Below are positions 17,379 to 28,162 of a stretch of DNA of 47,344 nucleotides, one piece after another. Position numbers and translations under genes: made by a program. Each line of letters starts with the position of its first letter. Positions within the stretch are counted from its first letter, which is position 1. The notes under the pieces are model-generated. The model did not search any database and had not been told where the DNA came from. It was given only the letters and a program-made list of their open reading frames with translations. Origin of the DNA: Solirubrobacterales bacterium (GTDB taxonomy: Bacteria > Actinomycetota > Thermoleophilia > Solirubrobacterales > 70-9); contig SHVA01000018.1 of NCBI GenBank assembly GCA_009691195.1, positions 1 through 47,344 on the forward strand, given 5' to 3'.

Positions 17379-18140
17379 CTAGGCGGCATGGCGCTCCATT
17401 GAGCCGGTCGGCTCCGCTGCGCGCGGCAGCGGCTTGAGCTGGACGTGGGCGTGGTGCTCGAGGGTTTCGACCACGGCGCGGTCGGCCTGTGCCAGCGCGA
17501 GGGCGCCGGCGTCGGGAGCGTCGGTGAGGGAGCTGCCCAGGGCCGTGACCATGAAGTCGTGGGCCTCCCCGGACAGAGGGAAGGCGCTCGCCTCGCAGCT
17601 CGCGCAGACGACCCCGCCCGCGTCTCCCGAGAACGAGGTCAGGTGCTCGGCCTCACCGCAGCGGGCGCAGCTCGCCAGCTCGGGTGAGAAGCCGGCGGCG
17701 AGGGCGAGCTTGAGCCGGAAGGCGACCGCGGCCGGGGTGGCGCTGCCGGCGCCTCCCTCCTCGTCGAGCAGCCATAGGTACTTGCAGAGCAGGTTGTAGG
17801 CGGCGCCGTTGGGCTCGGCGGAGTCGAGCAGGCGCAGGACGCCGTCGCAGGCCCGGGCGGCGGCCTGGATCGCCTCGCCGTGGGAGCGAAGCCGCGAGTA
17901 GCCGTCCACGGTCGAGGCGCCGGTGACGGTGCAGAGCTCGCCCCTCCCCTCATAGAGGACGAGGTTGAGCCGGAAGAAGGGCTCGAGCCGGCCGCCGAAG
18001 CGCGACCTCGGCCGCCGCGATCCCTTCGCGATCGCCCCCACCCTCCCCCGGCTGGCCGTGTAGAGGTGGACGATGCGGTCGGCCTCGCCGTAGCGAATCG
18101 ACCGCAGCACGATCCCCTCGGTCTTGAAGTTCCCGGGCAC
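17379..18140 (-). CDS. recO: DNA repair protein RecO
   Basis: The 253-residue protein loads RecA with RecFR in gap repair and annealing. The N-terminal OB fold is clear: FKTEGIVLRSIRYGEADRIVHLYT and the basic strand GAIAKGSRRPRSRFGGRLEPF. The C-terminal helical domain contains a four-cysteine zinc site, CARCGE and CASCEA. Length is typical. The start is GTG 18140 (PGNFKTEGIVL) with a GGGCAG element just upstream. In many genomes recO lies near ppdK or its regulators, as here. It ends in a Lys/Pro/Arg tail of no recognised function. Confidence 0.92.
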   Translation of the reverse strand: MPGNFKTEGIVLRSIRYGEADRIVHLYTASRGRVGAIAKGSRRPRSRFGGRLEPFFRLNLVLYEGRGELCTVTGASTVDGYSRLRSHGEAIQAAARACDGVLRLLDSAEPNGAAYNLLCKYLWLLDEEGGAGSATPAAVAFRLKLALAAGFSPELASCARCGEAEHLTSFSGDAGGVVCASCEASAFPLSGEAHDFMVTALGSSLTDAPDAGALALAQADRAVVETLEHHAHVQLKPLPRAAEPTGSMERHAA

Positions 18141-18186
18141 CTGCCCAAGTTGCCGGATCCGCCGGACGGCCCGCCATGATCCCGGC

Positions 18187-18683
18187 CAATGTAGGCACGC
18201 CCGCTTCGCAGCCCCGCCTTGGCCGTCGCGCTCGCGATCAGCCTCTCGTCGGCGCTCGCCGTTCCCGCGCCGGCGCCGGCCGCAGGCCCACCGCCTCCAA
18301 GGCCCAGCTGCGCAAGGCCCTGAGGCAGGCGAAGCGCGCCCATACCCAGGCGCAGCAGGCCCTCAAACTCGCCAAGCAGGCGGTAGCGGCCGCCGGCGGG
18401 CAGATCACGAGCGGCCGCCTCGCCGACGGCGCCGTGGCGCTTGGCGCGGGATCGGTGGGCACGGCGAAGGTCGGGGTGGTCCCGGCGGCGAGGCTGACCT
18501 TCAACAGCACCCAGACCATCCCCGACAACGACACCACCTTCACGACGGTCAATGGGAACGAGGAGACCTTCGACACTCAGGGGCTCCACTCCGGGCTCGT
18601 CGCTGACGCTCCCGCCGGCCGGCGGGGACCAGTCGAGTGCCTTCGAGATGGCCTGGGTCGGTCCCCAGACCGTCGCGCCCTGA
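18187..18683 (+). pseudogene. broken gene for a secreted coiled-coil/repeat protein
   Basis: Three reading frames in succession look like one gene. First comes a signal-peptide-like stretch (SPALAVALAISLSSALAVPA). After a frame change near 18290 follows KAQLRKALRQAKRAHTQAQQ, a coiled-coil segment, then GGQITSGRLADGAVALGAGS, VPAARLTFNSTQTIPDND and ETFDTQGLHS. After another change near 18600 the end reads AGGDQSSAFEMAWVGPQTVAP to a TGA at 18681. Proteins with this layout (signal, short coil, GxITxxxLxDGAV repeats, beta-sandwich tail) are abundant surface proteins in this bacterial group. Its apparent start region also has ATG followed at once by TAG. It is probably inactive. Confidence 0.55.
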
Positions 18684-18689
18684 GCCGAG

Positions 18690-19643
18690 CTAGGACCCGC
18701 GCGAGCTGACGGCGTCGCGGATCGCCGCGGCCGTGACGGTTGCGGCGACGGCGCCTATCTGGAAGGCCGCGAAGGGGCTCTGCTCGCCCTCGCCCGAGGC
18801 CAGGCAGAAAACGATGTCGCCGTCCACCGGCGTGAAGACGGGGTCGATCGCGCGGGCCATGCCGGCCGTGGCCGCCCGGGCGACCATGTTGCAGGCGCGC
18901 TTGTCGAGCGCCGCGTCGGTGCAGACGCAGACCAGGGTCGAGTTCTCGAGCTCGCCCGACTCCTCGGCGGCGCGCATCGCCGGCGCCTCGGTCATCGCCG
19001 CGATCGTGGCGGCGCTTCGGACCGGCTCGCCGTCCTCACCCGTCGGGCCCGCGATCACCGAGCCGCCCTCGGCGATCACCTCGCCCGAGGCGTTGACAAC
19101 AGCGACGGCCGAGACGGTCGCCCCGGTGCCCGTGAGCAGCGCGGCGTAGCCGACGCCGCCCGCGGCGCAGCGCTCGCGGCCGAGGACCTTGCCGACCGTT
19201 GCGCCCGTGCCCGCGCCGACGGGGCCCCGCTCGGGGACGCCGGGCGCGGCGGCGGCGCAGGCCGCGTGGCCCTCCTCAGGCCCCGGGCGGACGCCCGGGT
19301 CGCCCGAGGCGAGGTCGTAGATCACGGCCGCCCCGACCAGCGGCACCCTGCCGGCGGGCGTCGGGTAGCCGCGGTCGTGCTCCTCCAGCCAGCAGGCGAC
19401 ACCGTCGGCGGCGGCGAGACCGAAGGCGCTGCCGCCCGTCAGCAGCACGGCGCTCGTCTCCGAGCCGCCCGCGAGCGGCCGCATGATGTCGGTCTCACGG
19501 CTGCCGGGCCCGCCGCCGGCGACCGCCACCCCGCCGACGGTCCCCGGTGGGGGGATGACGACCGTGCAACCGGTCAGCGCCTCGGGCTCTGACCAGTGGC
19601 CGACGAGGAAGCCCTCGGGAAGGGCGGCGGGCTGCCCGCTCAA
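18690..19643 (-). CDS. P1 family peptidase (DmpA/L-aminopeptidase-like, S58)
   Basis: This 317-residue self-processing aminopeptidase has the family start LVGHWSEPEALTGCTVVIPP, the Gly-rich VLLTGGSAFGLAAADGV, GAGTGATVGK, and the autocleavage region NSTLVCVCTDAALDKRACNMVA with Asn-Ser-Thr, where cleavage before the nucleophile (Ser/Thr) matures the enzyme. The precise nucleophile is inferred. The start TTG 19643 overlaps the mutM stop (TTGA) and has GGAG upstream; a longer frame to 19727 would run 88 bases into mutM with low-complexity alanine sequence. Substrates are probably N-terminal D- or L-amino acid peptides. It forms an operon with mutM and the lipoprotein. Confidence 0.85.
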   Translation of the reverse strand: MSGQPAALPEGFLVGHWSEPEALTGCTVVIPPPGTVGGVAVAGGGPGSRETDIMRPLAGGSETSAVLLTGGSAFGLAAADGVACWLEEHDRGYPTPAGRVPLVGAAVIYDLASGDPGVRPGPEEGHAACAAAAPGVPERGPVGAGTGATVGKVLGRERCAAGGVGYAALLTGTGATVSAVAVVNASGEVIAEGGSVIAGPTGEDGEPVRSAATIAAMTEAPAMRAAEESGELENSTLVCVCTDAALDKRACNMVARAATAGMARAIDPVFTPVDGDIVFCLASGEGEQSPFAAFQIGAVAATVTAAAIRDAVSSRGS

Positions 19644-20599
19644 CTCGAGCGCTCCGAGCCGGCGGCCTGCCGTGGCGCCGCGGGGCGCTTGCGGCGCCGC
19701 GGCCGCGCCCTCAGCCGCCGCTGGCAATCGGGGCAGTAGTAGGTGGCGCGCCCTCCGACCACGATCCGCTGGATCGTGCCGCCGCAGCGCGGGCAGCCCT
19801 CGCCCTCGCGGGTGTGGACGAGGAACTCGTCCTGCATCGAGCCCCGCTCGCCCCTGGCGTCGAGGTAGTCGTTCATGCTCGCCCCGCCGTGCTCGAGCCC
19901 GGCCTCGAGGGCGGCGACTATCGCGGCGGCGAGCCGCGCGCAGTCCTCGGGCTTCATCGATCCGGCCGGCGAGAGCGGGTGCAGCTCGGCGCGATGGAGA
20001 GCCTCGTCCGCATAGATGTTGCCGATGCCGGCCACCGCCGTCTGGGTCAGAAGGAACGACTTCAGCGGAGCCCTTCGCCCGTCCGCCAGCCCGCAGAGGC
20101 GCTCGGGGGTCAGCTCGCCCGAGAGTGGCTCGACACCGAGCCGGGCGGCGAAGTAGTCCTCCAGCTCGTCGCCCTGCTCGAGCACGATCGCGGTGCCGAA
20201 GCGACGCACGTCGGTGAACAGCAGCGCTGAGCCGTCATCCAGCTCGAAGCGCGCACGCAGGTGGGCCAGTCCCGGCGCGGCCTCATACAGGCGCGGCCCC
20301 CCGAGCCGGTCAACCTCCATCAGGTCGGCGACGTCGCCGCCCGCCTCGGCGAGCAGCAGGTTCCCGGTCATCCGCAGGTGGATCGCCAGCGCCCTTCCCC
20401 CCTCGAGGCGGATCAGCAGGTACTTGCCGCGGCGCTCGACCGCCTCCACCCTGCGGCCTCCCACCTCACGCTCCAGCGTTCGAGCGGGAACCGGCCTCGG
20501 CAGCCTCTCGTCGAGCACCTGCGCCCGCTCGATCGTCCGGCCCGCGAGCAGCGGCTCGAGCTGGCGGCGAATCGTCTCCACCTCGGGGAGCTCAGGCAC
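19640..20599 (-). CDS. mutM: formamidopyrimidine-DNA glycosylase MutM (Fpg)
   Basis: This base-excision repair enzyme removes 8-oxoguanine and formamidopyrimidines. The start is fixed by chemistry: the catalytic residue is the N-terminal proline of PELPEVETIRRQLEPLL, so translation must begin at GTG 20599, 8 bases inside the end of the lipoprotein gene, not at the GTG four codons upstream. Other marks are HLRMTGNL, the helix-two-turn-helix QTAVAGIGNIYADEALHRA and the zinc finger CPRCGGTIQRIVVGGRATYYCPDC (four Cys). The last 25 residues are an extra Arg/Ala-rich tail. Length is 319 residues, slightly long because of that tail. It is coupled to the upstream lipoprotein and downstream peptidase. 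Confidence 0.96.
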   Translation of the reverse strand: MPELPEVETIRRQLEPLLAGRTIERAQVLDERLPRPVPARTLEREVGGRRVEAVERRGKYLLIRLEGGRALAIHLRMTGNLLLAEAGGDVADLMEVDRLGGPRLYEAAPGLAHLRARFELDDGSALLFTDVRRFGTAIVLEQGDELEDYFAARLGVEPLSGELTPERLCGLADGRRAPLKSFLLTQTAVAGIGNIYADEALHRAELHPLSPAGSMKPEDCARLAAAIVAALEAGLEHGGASMNDYLDARGERGSMQDEFLVHTREGEGCPRCGGTIQRIVVGGRATYYCPDCQRRLRARPRRRKRPAAPRQAAGSERSS

Positions 20600-21170
20600 C
20601 CGGCGGGTCACCTCCGAAACGGATCCTGTCGATCACCGGGTCGAACACGTCGCGGTCGGTGCGGTTGAAGACGTCGCGGTCCGCGAGGGCATCGATCACG
20701 TACTCACCCGCACCCTTGTAGACATGCACCGAGCGCACCCCGATCCGGCGTCCCCCTCTGACTTCGAGACCACGAATCTCGAGCGCCGGGGCCCCGTCGA
20801 CCTCGGCCCTGGTCGTGTCGGTGATCTCGAGCGCCGGGTCGCGTCGCTTGAGTGAAGCCAGCAGTCGCTCCTCGGCGGCCTTCTGCGTCGAGTCATCGAT
20901 CACCACGCTCACCGCGGGGTAGGCGAAGACCGCGAGCGAGGCGGTGCCGCTGGTGATCGTGACCACCTGGGGCGGCTTTCCAGGAGTCTGGAGCCAGCTG
21001 CGCGGGTACGCGAGCGAGACGTCCCGGTCGGCGAGAGCCACGCGGAAGAACCGGTTCGCCTTCTCGGGCGGCAGGTTGACTGAGGGCGGCTCCTGGGGCT
21101 GGGCGCCGCAGGCGCCGAGGATCAGCGCCAGCGCCACGGCCGCCGCCGCTCTGCGCGCGTGGGTCCACAT
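20592..21170 (-). CDS. lipoprotein of unknown function
   Basis: The 192-residue protein has a lipoprotein signal (RRAAAAVALALILGACG, lipid on the Cys), then a Pro-rich linker and one compact domain. That domain reads like the PsbP/LpqN-like fold found in actinobacterial lipoproteins: SLAYPRSWLQTPGKPPQVVT, ASLAVFAYPAVSV, APALEIRGLEVRGGRRIGVRSVHVYKGAGEYVIDAL. This is a family impression, not proven. Its ATG at 21170 is 7 bases after TAGCCT, and the TAG of that hexamer is the xerD stop codon. The end overlaps the mutM start by 8 bases, so a cell-surface protein and a repair glycosylase are translationally linked. Confidence 0.7.
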   Translation of the reverse strand: MWTHARRAAAAVALALILGACGAQPQEPPSVNLPPEKANRFFRVALADRDVSLAYPRSWLQTPGKPPQVVTITSGTASLAVFAYPAVSVVIDDSTQKAAEERLLASLKRRDPALEITDTTRAEVDGAPALEIRGLEVRGGRRIGVRSVHVYKGAGEYVIDALADRDVFNRTDRDVFDPVIDRIRFGGDPPGA

Positions 21171-21180
21171 GCCGCGCAGG

Positions 21181-22161
<981 letters not shown>

Positions 22162-22233
22162 CGCGGACTATTTCCCCGGCGAGGCGCCGGTCCCTGCCTG
22201 CAGGGCGCCGCTGCCTGCATCGCGGCCCGGCTC

Positions 22234-22785
22234 TCAGAGCAGGTCTTCGAGCATCAGCAGCCCCACCAGCGAGGCGGCGTCCGCGCACTGCTCGATCGCC
22301 TCGGAGAGGCGGTCGAGCGGCCACTCGACGATGTCGATCGGCTCGTTGGGATCGTCGAGCGTGGAGGCGTCGTAGAGCTCGGTCGCGAGGAACAGGTGGC
22401 ACTCCTCGCTGGTGAAGCCCGGGCTCGTGTAGAAGCTCTTGAGAAAGCGCCAGTCCCCCGCCGACTTCCCCACCTCCTCCGCGAGCTCACGCTGGGCGCA
22501 CTCGAGCGGTGTCTCCCCCTCCTTATCGAGCTTCCCCGCCGGCAGCTCGAGCAGGTCGGCCACCCGCACCGCGGGCCGGGGCTGGCGGACCATCTGGATC
22601 GACTCTCCATCGTGCGCGAGGATCGCCACCGACCCCGGATGGATGACGACCTGGCGGCTGCTGCTGCTGCCGTCGGGGTAGACGAAGGTGTCCATCCGCA
22701 CCGAGGCGATCGGGCCTCGGTAGACGAGCTTGCCGCCGGTGCGCTCCAGCGGGCCGCCCTCGGGGCTGTCATCGTCGGGGCCCAT
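22234..22785 (-). CDS. NUDIX hydrolase (ADP-ribose pyrophosphatase-like)
   Basis: This 183-residue enzyme has the complete Nudix box GKLDKEGETPLECAQRELAEEVG (G-x5-E-x7-R-E-x2-E-E), which binds the catalytic magnesium. The preceding LELPAGK and the following FYTSPGFTSEECHLFLA are characteristic of ADP-ribose pyrophosphatases. The likely substrate is ADP-ribose or a similar nucleoside diphosphate sugar. The start is ATG 22785, which lies 7 bases after TAGAAT; longer frames would overlap the upstream peptidase gene. The gap to xerD is 72 bases and holds no clear feature, so it may be read into xerD. Confidence 0.88.
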   Translation of the reverse strand: MGPDDDSPEGGPLERTGGKLVYRGPIASVRMDTFVYPDGSSSSRQVVIHPGSVAILAHDGESIQMVRQPRPAVRVADLLELPAGKLDKEGETPLECAQRELAEEVGKSAGDWRFLKSFYTSPGFTSEECHLFLATELYDASTLDDPNEPIDIVEWPLDRLSEAIEQCADAASLVGLLMLEDLL

Positions 22786-22792
22786 CAGCGCG

Positions 22793-22798
22793 ATTCTA
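22793..22798 (-). promoter_or_regulatory. -10 hexamer TAGAAT overlapping the M20 peptidase stop codon
   Basis: The TAG of TAGAAT (22798-22796) is the stop of the M20 peptidase gene, and the hexamer ends 7 bases before the NUDIX ATG. It is a leaderless-type start with no free intergenic DNA. Confidence 0.5.
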
Positions 22799-23911
22799 CG
22801 CTTCCGCGCCTGCGGTCTCCTTGACGATCGCCTCACAGATCTCGAGCGCCGTGGTCAGGGCAGCCACGGTGATCGATTCATCGGGGGTGTGGTCCGCCTC
22901 GCTGCCGCTGGTGATCAGCAGACAGTCGAAGCCCGCGGCGAGCAGGGCATTGGCGTCGCTTCCGGCCCCGGTCGTGAGGCGCGCGGGCTCGCGGCCAAGC
23001 CGGGCGAGGGCGGCCTCGGCGATCGCCAGCGGGGCCGAGGACGCGTCGATCCGGTAGCCGCGGAACTCCTCCCCGACCTCGACGTCGACGTCGCACCCGT
23101 GCTCGGTCGCCGCCCAGGTGCAGGCGTCAGCCATCTCCCCGACGACGGTCGCGGCCCGGGCGCCGTCAACGCTCCGCGCCTCGCCTTCGATCAGGCAGCT
23201 CCCGGGAACGACGTTGGGGGCGGTGCCGCCCTGGATGACGCCGACGTTGGCGGTGGTCTCGTCGTCGAGGCGGCCGAGCTTCATCGCCGCCACCGCAGCC
23301 GCCGCGGCGGCGACCGCGCTGTGGCCGGCCTCGGGCTCGATGCCCGCGTGCGCCTCGCGGCCGCGAAAGCTCGCCGACAGCCGCTTGTGGGTCGGTGAGG
23401 CCGTCACCAGGGCGCCGACCGGGCCGCCGTTGTCGAGGACGAAGCCGAGCGCGGAGCGAAGCGCCGCGGTGTCGAGCTCGCGGGCGCCCCTCATCCCCGT
23501 CTCCTCGGCGACCGTGAAGACCAGTTCCAGCCCGGCGGCGGGCGCGAAGTCGGCGGCCCGAGCGGCCAGCTCGAGCAGCACCGCGACCCCCGCCTTGTCG
23601 TCGGCGCCGAGAATCGTCTCGCCGGCGCTGCGGAACGCTCCCCCATCCTCGACGACCTCGATCGGGCCTACCACGGGCACCGTGTCGAGGTGGGCGGCGA
23701 ACATCACCCAGCCATCGCCGCGGCCGGGAATCCGGGCGACCACGTTGCCGGCGCCGGCTCCCGCCGCCTCGGCGGCATCGTCCTCCCCGGCCTCGATGCC
23801 AAGCTCACGCAACTCCCCGAGGACCGCGTCGGCGACAGCGCGCTCGGACCCCGTCGGGCTGGGGATCTCACACAGCCTCCTGAAACGATCGAGCAACCGA
23901 CGGTCGTCCAC
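22796..23911 (-). CDS. M20-family metallopeptidase (PepT/CPG2-like)
   Basis: The 371-residue exopeptidase-like protein has the di-zinc site of the M20/M28 clan: MFAAHLDTVPVV (His and the Asp two residues on), ILGADDKAGVAVLLE (bridging Asp), FTVAEETGMRGARELD (catalytic Glu-Glu) and a final His in GSEADHTPDESI. The lid domain starts at RLSASFRGREAHAG. It probably cleaves small peptides or deacylates amino acids in the cytoplasm. The start GTG 23911 (DDRRLLDRFRRLCEIPSPTG) is favoured because it opens the conserved domain and lies 8 bases after TAGCCT; longer versions would overlap the divergent membrane-protein gene. Confidence 0.85.
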   Translation of the reverse strand: MDDRRLLDRFRRLCEIPSPTGSERAVADAVLGELRELGIEAGEDDAAEAAGAGAGNVVARIPGRGDGWVMFAAHLDTVPVVGPIEVVEDGGAFRSAGETILGADDKAGVAVLLELAARAADFAPAAGLELVFTVAEETGMRGARELDTAALRSALGFVLDNGGPVGALVTASPTHKRLSASFRGREAHAGIEPEAGHSAVAAAAAAVAAMKLGRLDDETTANVGVIQGGTAPNVVPGSCLIEGEARSVDGARAATVVGEMADACTWAATEHGCDVDVEVGEEFRGYRIDASSAPLAIAEAALARLGREPARLTTGAGSDANALLAAGFDCLLITSGSEADHTPDESITVAALTTALEICEAIVKETAGAEA

Positions 23912-23919
23912 GGCCCGCA

Positions 23920-23925
23920 AGGCTA
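23920..23925 (-). promoter_or_regulatory. -10 hexamer TAGCCT of the M20 peptidase gene
   Basis: TAGCCT ends 8 bases before GTG 23911 on the minus strand. Confidence 0.4.
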
Positions 23926-23953
23926 TTGGCCTCGCGGCCGCCTTCGCCGCAAC

Positions 23954-23959
23954 TAGACT
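23954..23959 (+). promoter_or_regulatory. -10 hexamer TAGACT of the three-TM protein gene
   Basis: TAGACT ends 14 bases before ATG 23974, so any leader would be only about 7-8 bases. It is divergent from the M20 promoter. Confidence 0.3.
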
Positions 23960-23973
23960 CGCGCCTCCCGCAG

Positions 23974-26180
<2,207 letters not shown>

Positions 26181-26217
26181 GTTACTCGGGTGGCGGAAGC
26201 CTCGCCGTGAACCCGCG

Positions 26218-27897
26218 CTATGCGGCAAGCAGTTCCCGCGCGTGCTGGCTCGCCGTCTCATCGTCGCGGTCGGCGCCGAGCATGCGGACTATCTCCGCGA
26301 CCAGCTCCTCGCCGTCAACCCGCTCGACGGTCGCGATCGCGCCGCCGCCGCCGATGCTCTTCTCGATCCGGAAATGGGCCTCGGCCGCCGAGGCGACCTG
26401 GGGCAGGTGGGTGATGCAGAGCACCTGGCGCTCCGAGCCGAGGGCGCGCAGCCTCTCGCCCACCGCCCGGGCCGTGTTGCCGCCCACCCCGGCGTCGATC
26501 TCGTCGAAGACGTAGGTCGCGGTCCCACCCGCGGCTCCCTGGCCGGCGAGCGCCAGCATCACCCGCGAGAGCTCGCCTCCCGAGGCGGAGTCGCGCAGCG
26601 GCGAGGTCGGCATCCCGGGGTTCGTGGCGATCCAGAACTCGACCGTCTCGGCGCCGGAGCGACCGAAGCCCTCGGGGTGCGGCTCGAGCCTGACGTCGAG
26701 GGTGGCGCCGCTCATCGCCAGCGACTCGAGCTCGGTGGCGACCTTGCGCTCGAGCTCCCGCGCCGCCTCGGCGCGAGTCTCGCTCAGCTTTCCGGCGAGC
26801 TCCCCCCTGCGGCGGCGTGCCTCACCCAGCTCGCGCTCCAGCTCTCCTCCCCGCTCCTCGGCGCCCCCGATCCGCTCGATCTCCTCGCCGCAGCGCTGGG
26901 CGTGGGCCAGCACCGCCTCGATCGAGCCGCCGTGCTTGCGCTTGAGCCGGTCGAGGACGTCGAGGCGCTCCTCCACCTGCTGGAGGCGGCCGGGCTCGGC
27001 CTCGATCGCCTCGCCGTAGGAGCGCAGGTCGGCGCCCAGCTCCCCGAGCTCGACCGCCAGTCCCCGGGCCCGCTCGGTGAGCCCGTCGAGCCGGGAGTCA
27101 ACACCCTCGACCCCGGTGAGCGACGCCTCGGCGATCGCCAGCCCGCCCGCGGCGCCCGCGTTGTCCTCGCCGGCGCCCGCGACGGCGCCAAGCGCCGCGG
27201 AAGCCGCGGAGCGCAGACCCTCGGCATGGCGCAAGCGCTCGCGCTCGGTGGCGAGAGCGTCCTCCTCCTCGGCCTCGGGAGATGCCTCCTCGATCTCTTG
27301 GAGCTCGTAGCGCAGCAGGTCGAGGTCGCGCTCGCGCGCGCCCTCGCGCTCGGAGATCTCCGCCAGCTCGCGCTCGAGACGCAGCACCTCCACGTGCAGC
27401 CCGCGGTAGGCCTCGCGCCGCTCGAGGTGCTCCTCGCCGGCCGAGCCGTCGAGCGTCTCGAGCTGGGCCGAGCCCAGGGTCAGCTTGCGATGCTCGTGCT
27501 GGCCGTAGAAGGCAAGCAGGTGGGAGCCCAGCAGCTTCAGGTCCGCCGCCGAGCCGGCGCGGCCCTGGACGAAGGCGCTGGTCCGCCCGGCGGCCGAGAC
27601 GCGGCGGCCGAGCACCAGCTCCGTCGCGCCGTCGGGCAGGCGCTCGGCGATCTCGGCCAGGTCGGGCTCGGCGAGCAGCGCCGGTGGCAGCTCGAAGACG
27701 CCTTCGACATAGGCCTCGCGGGCGCCCGGCCGGACGATCTGCGGACGCGCCTTGCCGCCCATCAGCAGGTCGAGCGAATGGGCGAGCACGGTCTTGCCGG
27801 CGCCCGTTTCACCCGTGAGCGCGTTCAGCCCCGCCCCGAGGCGCAGCTCGGCGCGCTCGATCAGGAGCAGGTTCTCGATCCGCAGCTCAAGGAGCAT
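26218..27897 (-). CDS. recN: DNA repair protein RecN (SMC-like ATPase)
   Basis: The 559-residue protein is an SMC-like ATPase that bridges DNA ends in double-strand break repair. The N-terminal half-ATPase carries LRIENLLLIERAELRLGAGLNALTGE, then TGAGKTVLAHSL (Walker A). A long charged coiled coil runs over about residues 150-370. The C-terminal half has the ABC signature region DSASGGELSRVMLALAG, Walker B YVFDEIDAGVGG and the H-loop LCITHLPQVAS. The coil is Glu/Arg/Ala rich, as usual in GC-rich genomes. It lies in the conserved order tlyA-nadK-recN, here interrupted by an MFS gene and a decayed SnoaL-like gene. Confidence 0.96.
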   Translation of the reverse strand: MLLELRIENLLLIERAELRLGAGLNALTGETGAGKTVLAHSLDLLMGGKARPQIVRPGAREAYVEGVFELPPALLAEPDLAEIAERLPDGATELVLGRRVSAAGRTSAFVQGRAGSAADLKLLGSHLLAFYGQHEHRKLTLGSAQLETLDGSAGEEHLERREAYRGLHVEVLRLERELAEISEREGARERDLDLLRYELQEIEEASPEAEEEDALATERERLRHAEGLRSAASAALGAVAGAGEDNAGAAGGLAIAEASLTGVEGVDSRLDGLTERARGLAVELGELGADLRSYGEAIEAEPGRLQQVEERLDVLDRLKRKHGGSIEAVLAHAQRCGEEIERIGGAEERGGELERELGEARRRRGELAGKLSETRAEAARELERKVATELESLAMSGATLDVRLEPHPEGFGRSGAETVEFWIATNPGMPTSPLRDSASGGELSRVMLALAGQGAAGGTATYVFDEIDAGVGGNTARAVGERLRALGSERQVLCITHLPQVASAAEAHFRIEKSIGGGGAIATVERVDGEELVAEIVRMLGADRDDETASQHARELLAA

Positions 27898-27943
27898 CGC
27901 CCACCCGTTCTAGCGCCCTCACCCGACGGATTCTCCCCTGCGG

Positions 27944-28162
27944 CTACTCCTCCACCCCGGCCACCCTCAGGCCCTCGTCCGTGTTGAGGTAGCCGCTGAC
28001 CCGGCGTAGCCGGCCCTTCCTCGAGCTCGTGGATGTTGACCAGGGGCGCGGTGGAGTCGAAGCCTCCCGAGTGCAGAGCTCCAGGTAGGCCTCGACGTCG
28101 CGGCCGTTGATCGCGGCGATCACGCGCCGCACGACCTCGACGTTCTCGTCGCCGGCGGCGGC
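27944..28162 (-). pseudogene. remnant of a SnoaL/NTF2-like protein
   Basis: Directly after the MFS stop, one frame reads ENVEVVRRVIAAINGRDVEAYLELCT, the usual opening of SnoaL-like small proteins. A different frame then supplies FDSTAPLVNIHELEE, and a third the end GRLRRVSGYLNTDEGLRVAG. The normal protein is about 130 residues; only about 70 codons remain, with a deletion and two frame changes. It is not functional. Confidence 0.5.

Noticed and set aside
26242-27987. Long open frame opposite recN (581 codons)
   Set aside because: Antisense to an intact RecN with all ATPase motifs; no recognisable domain on the plus strand.
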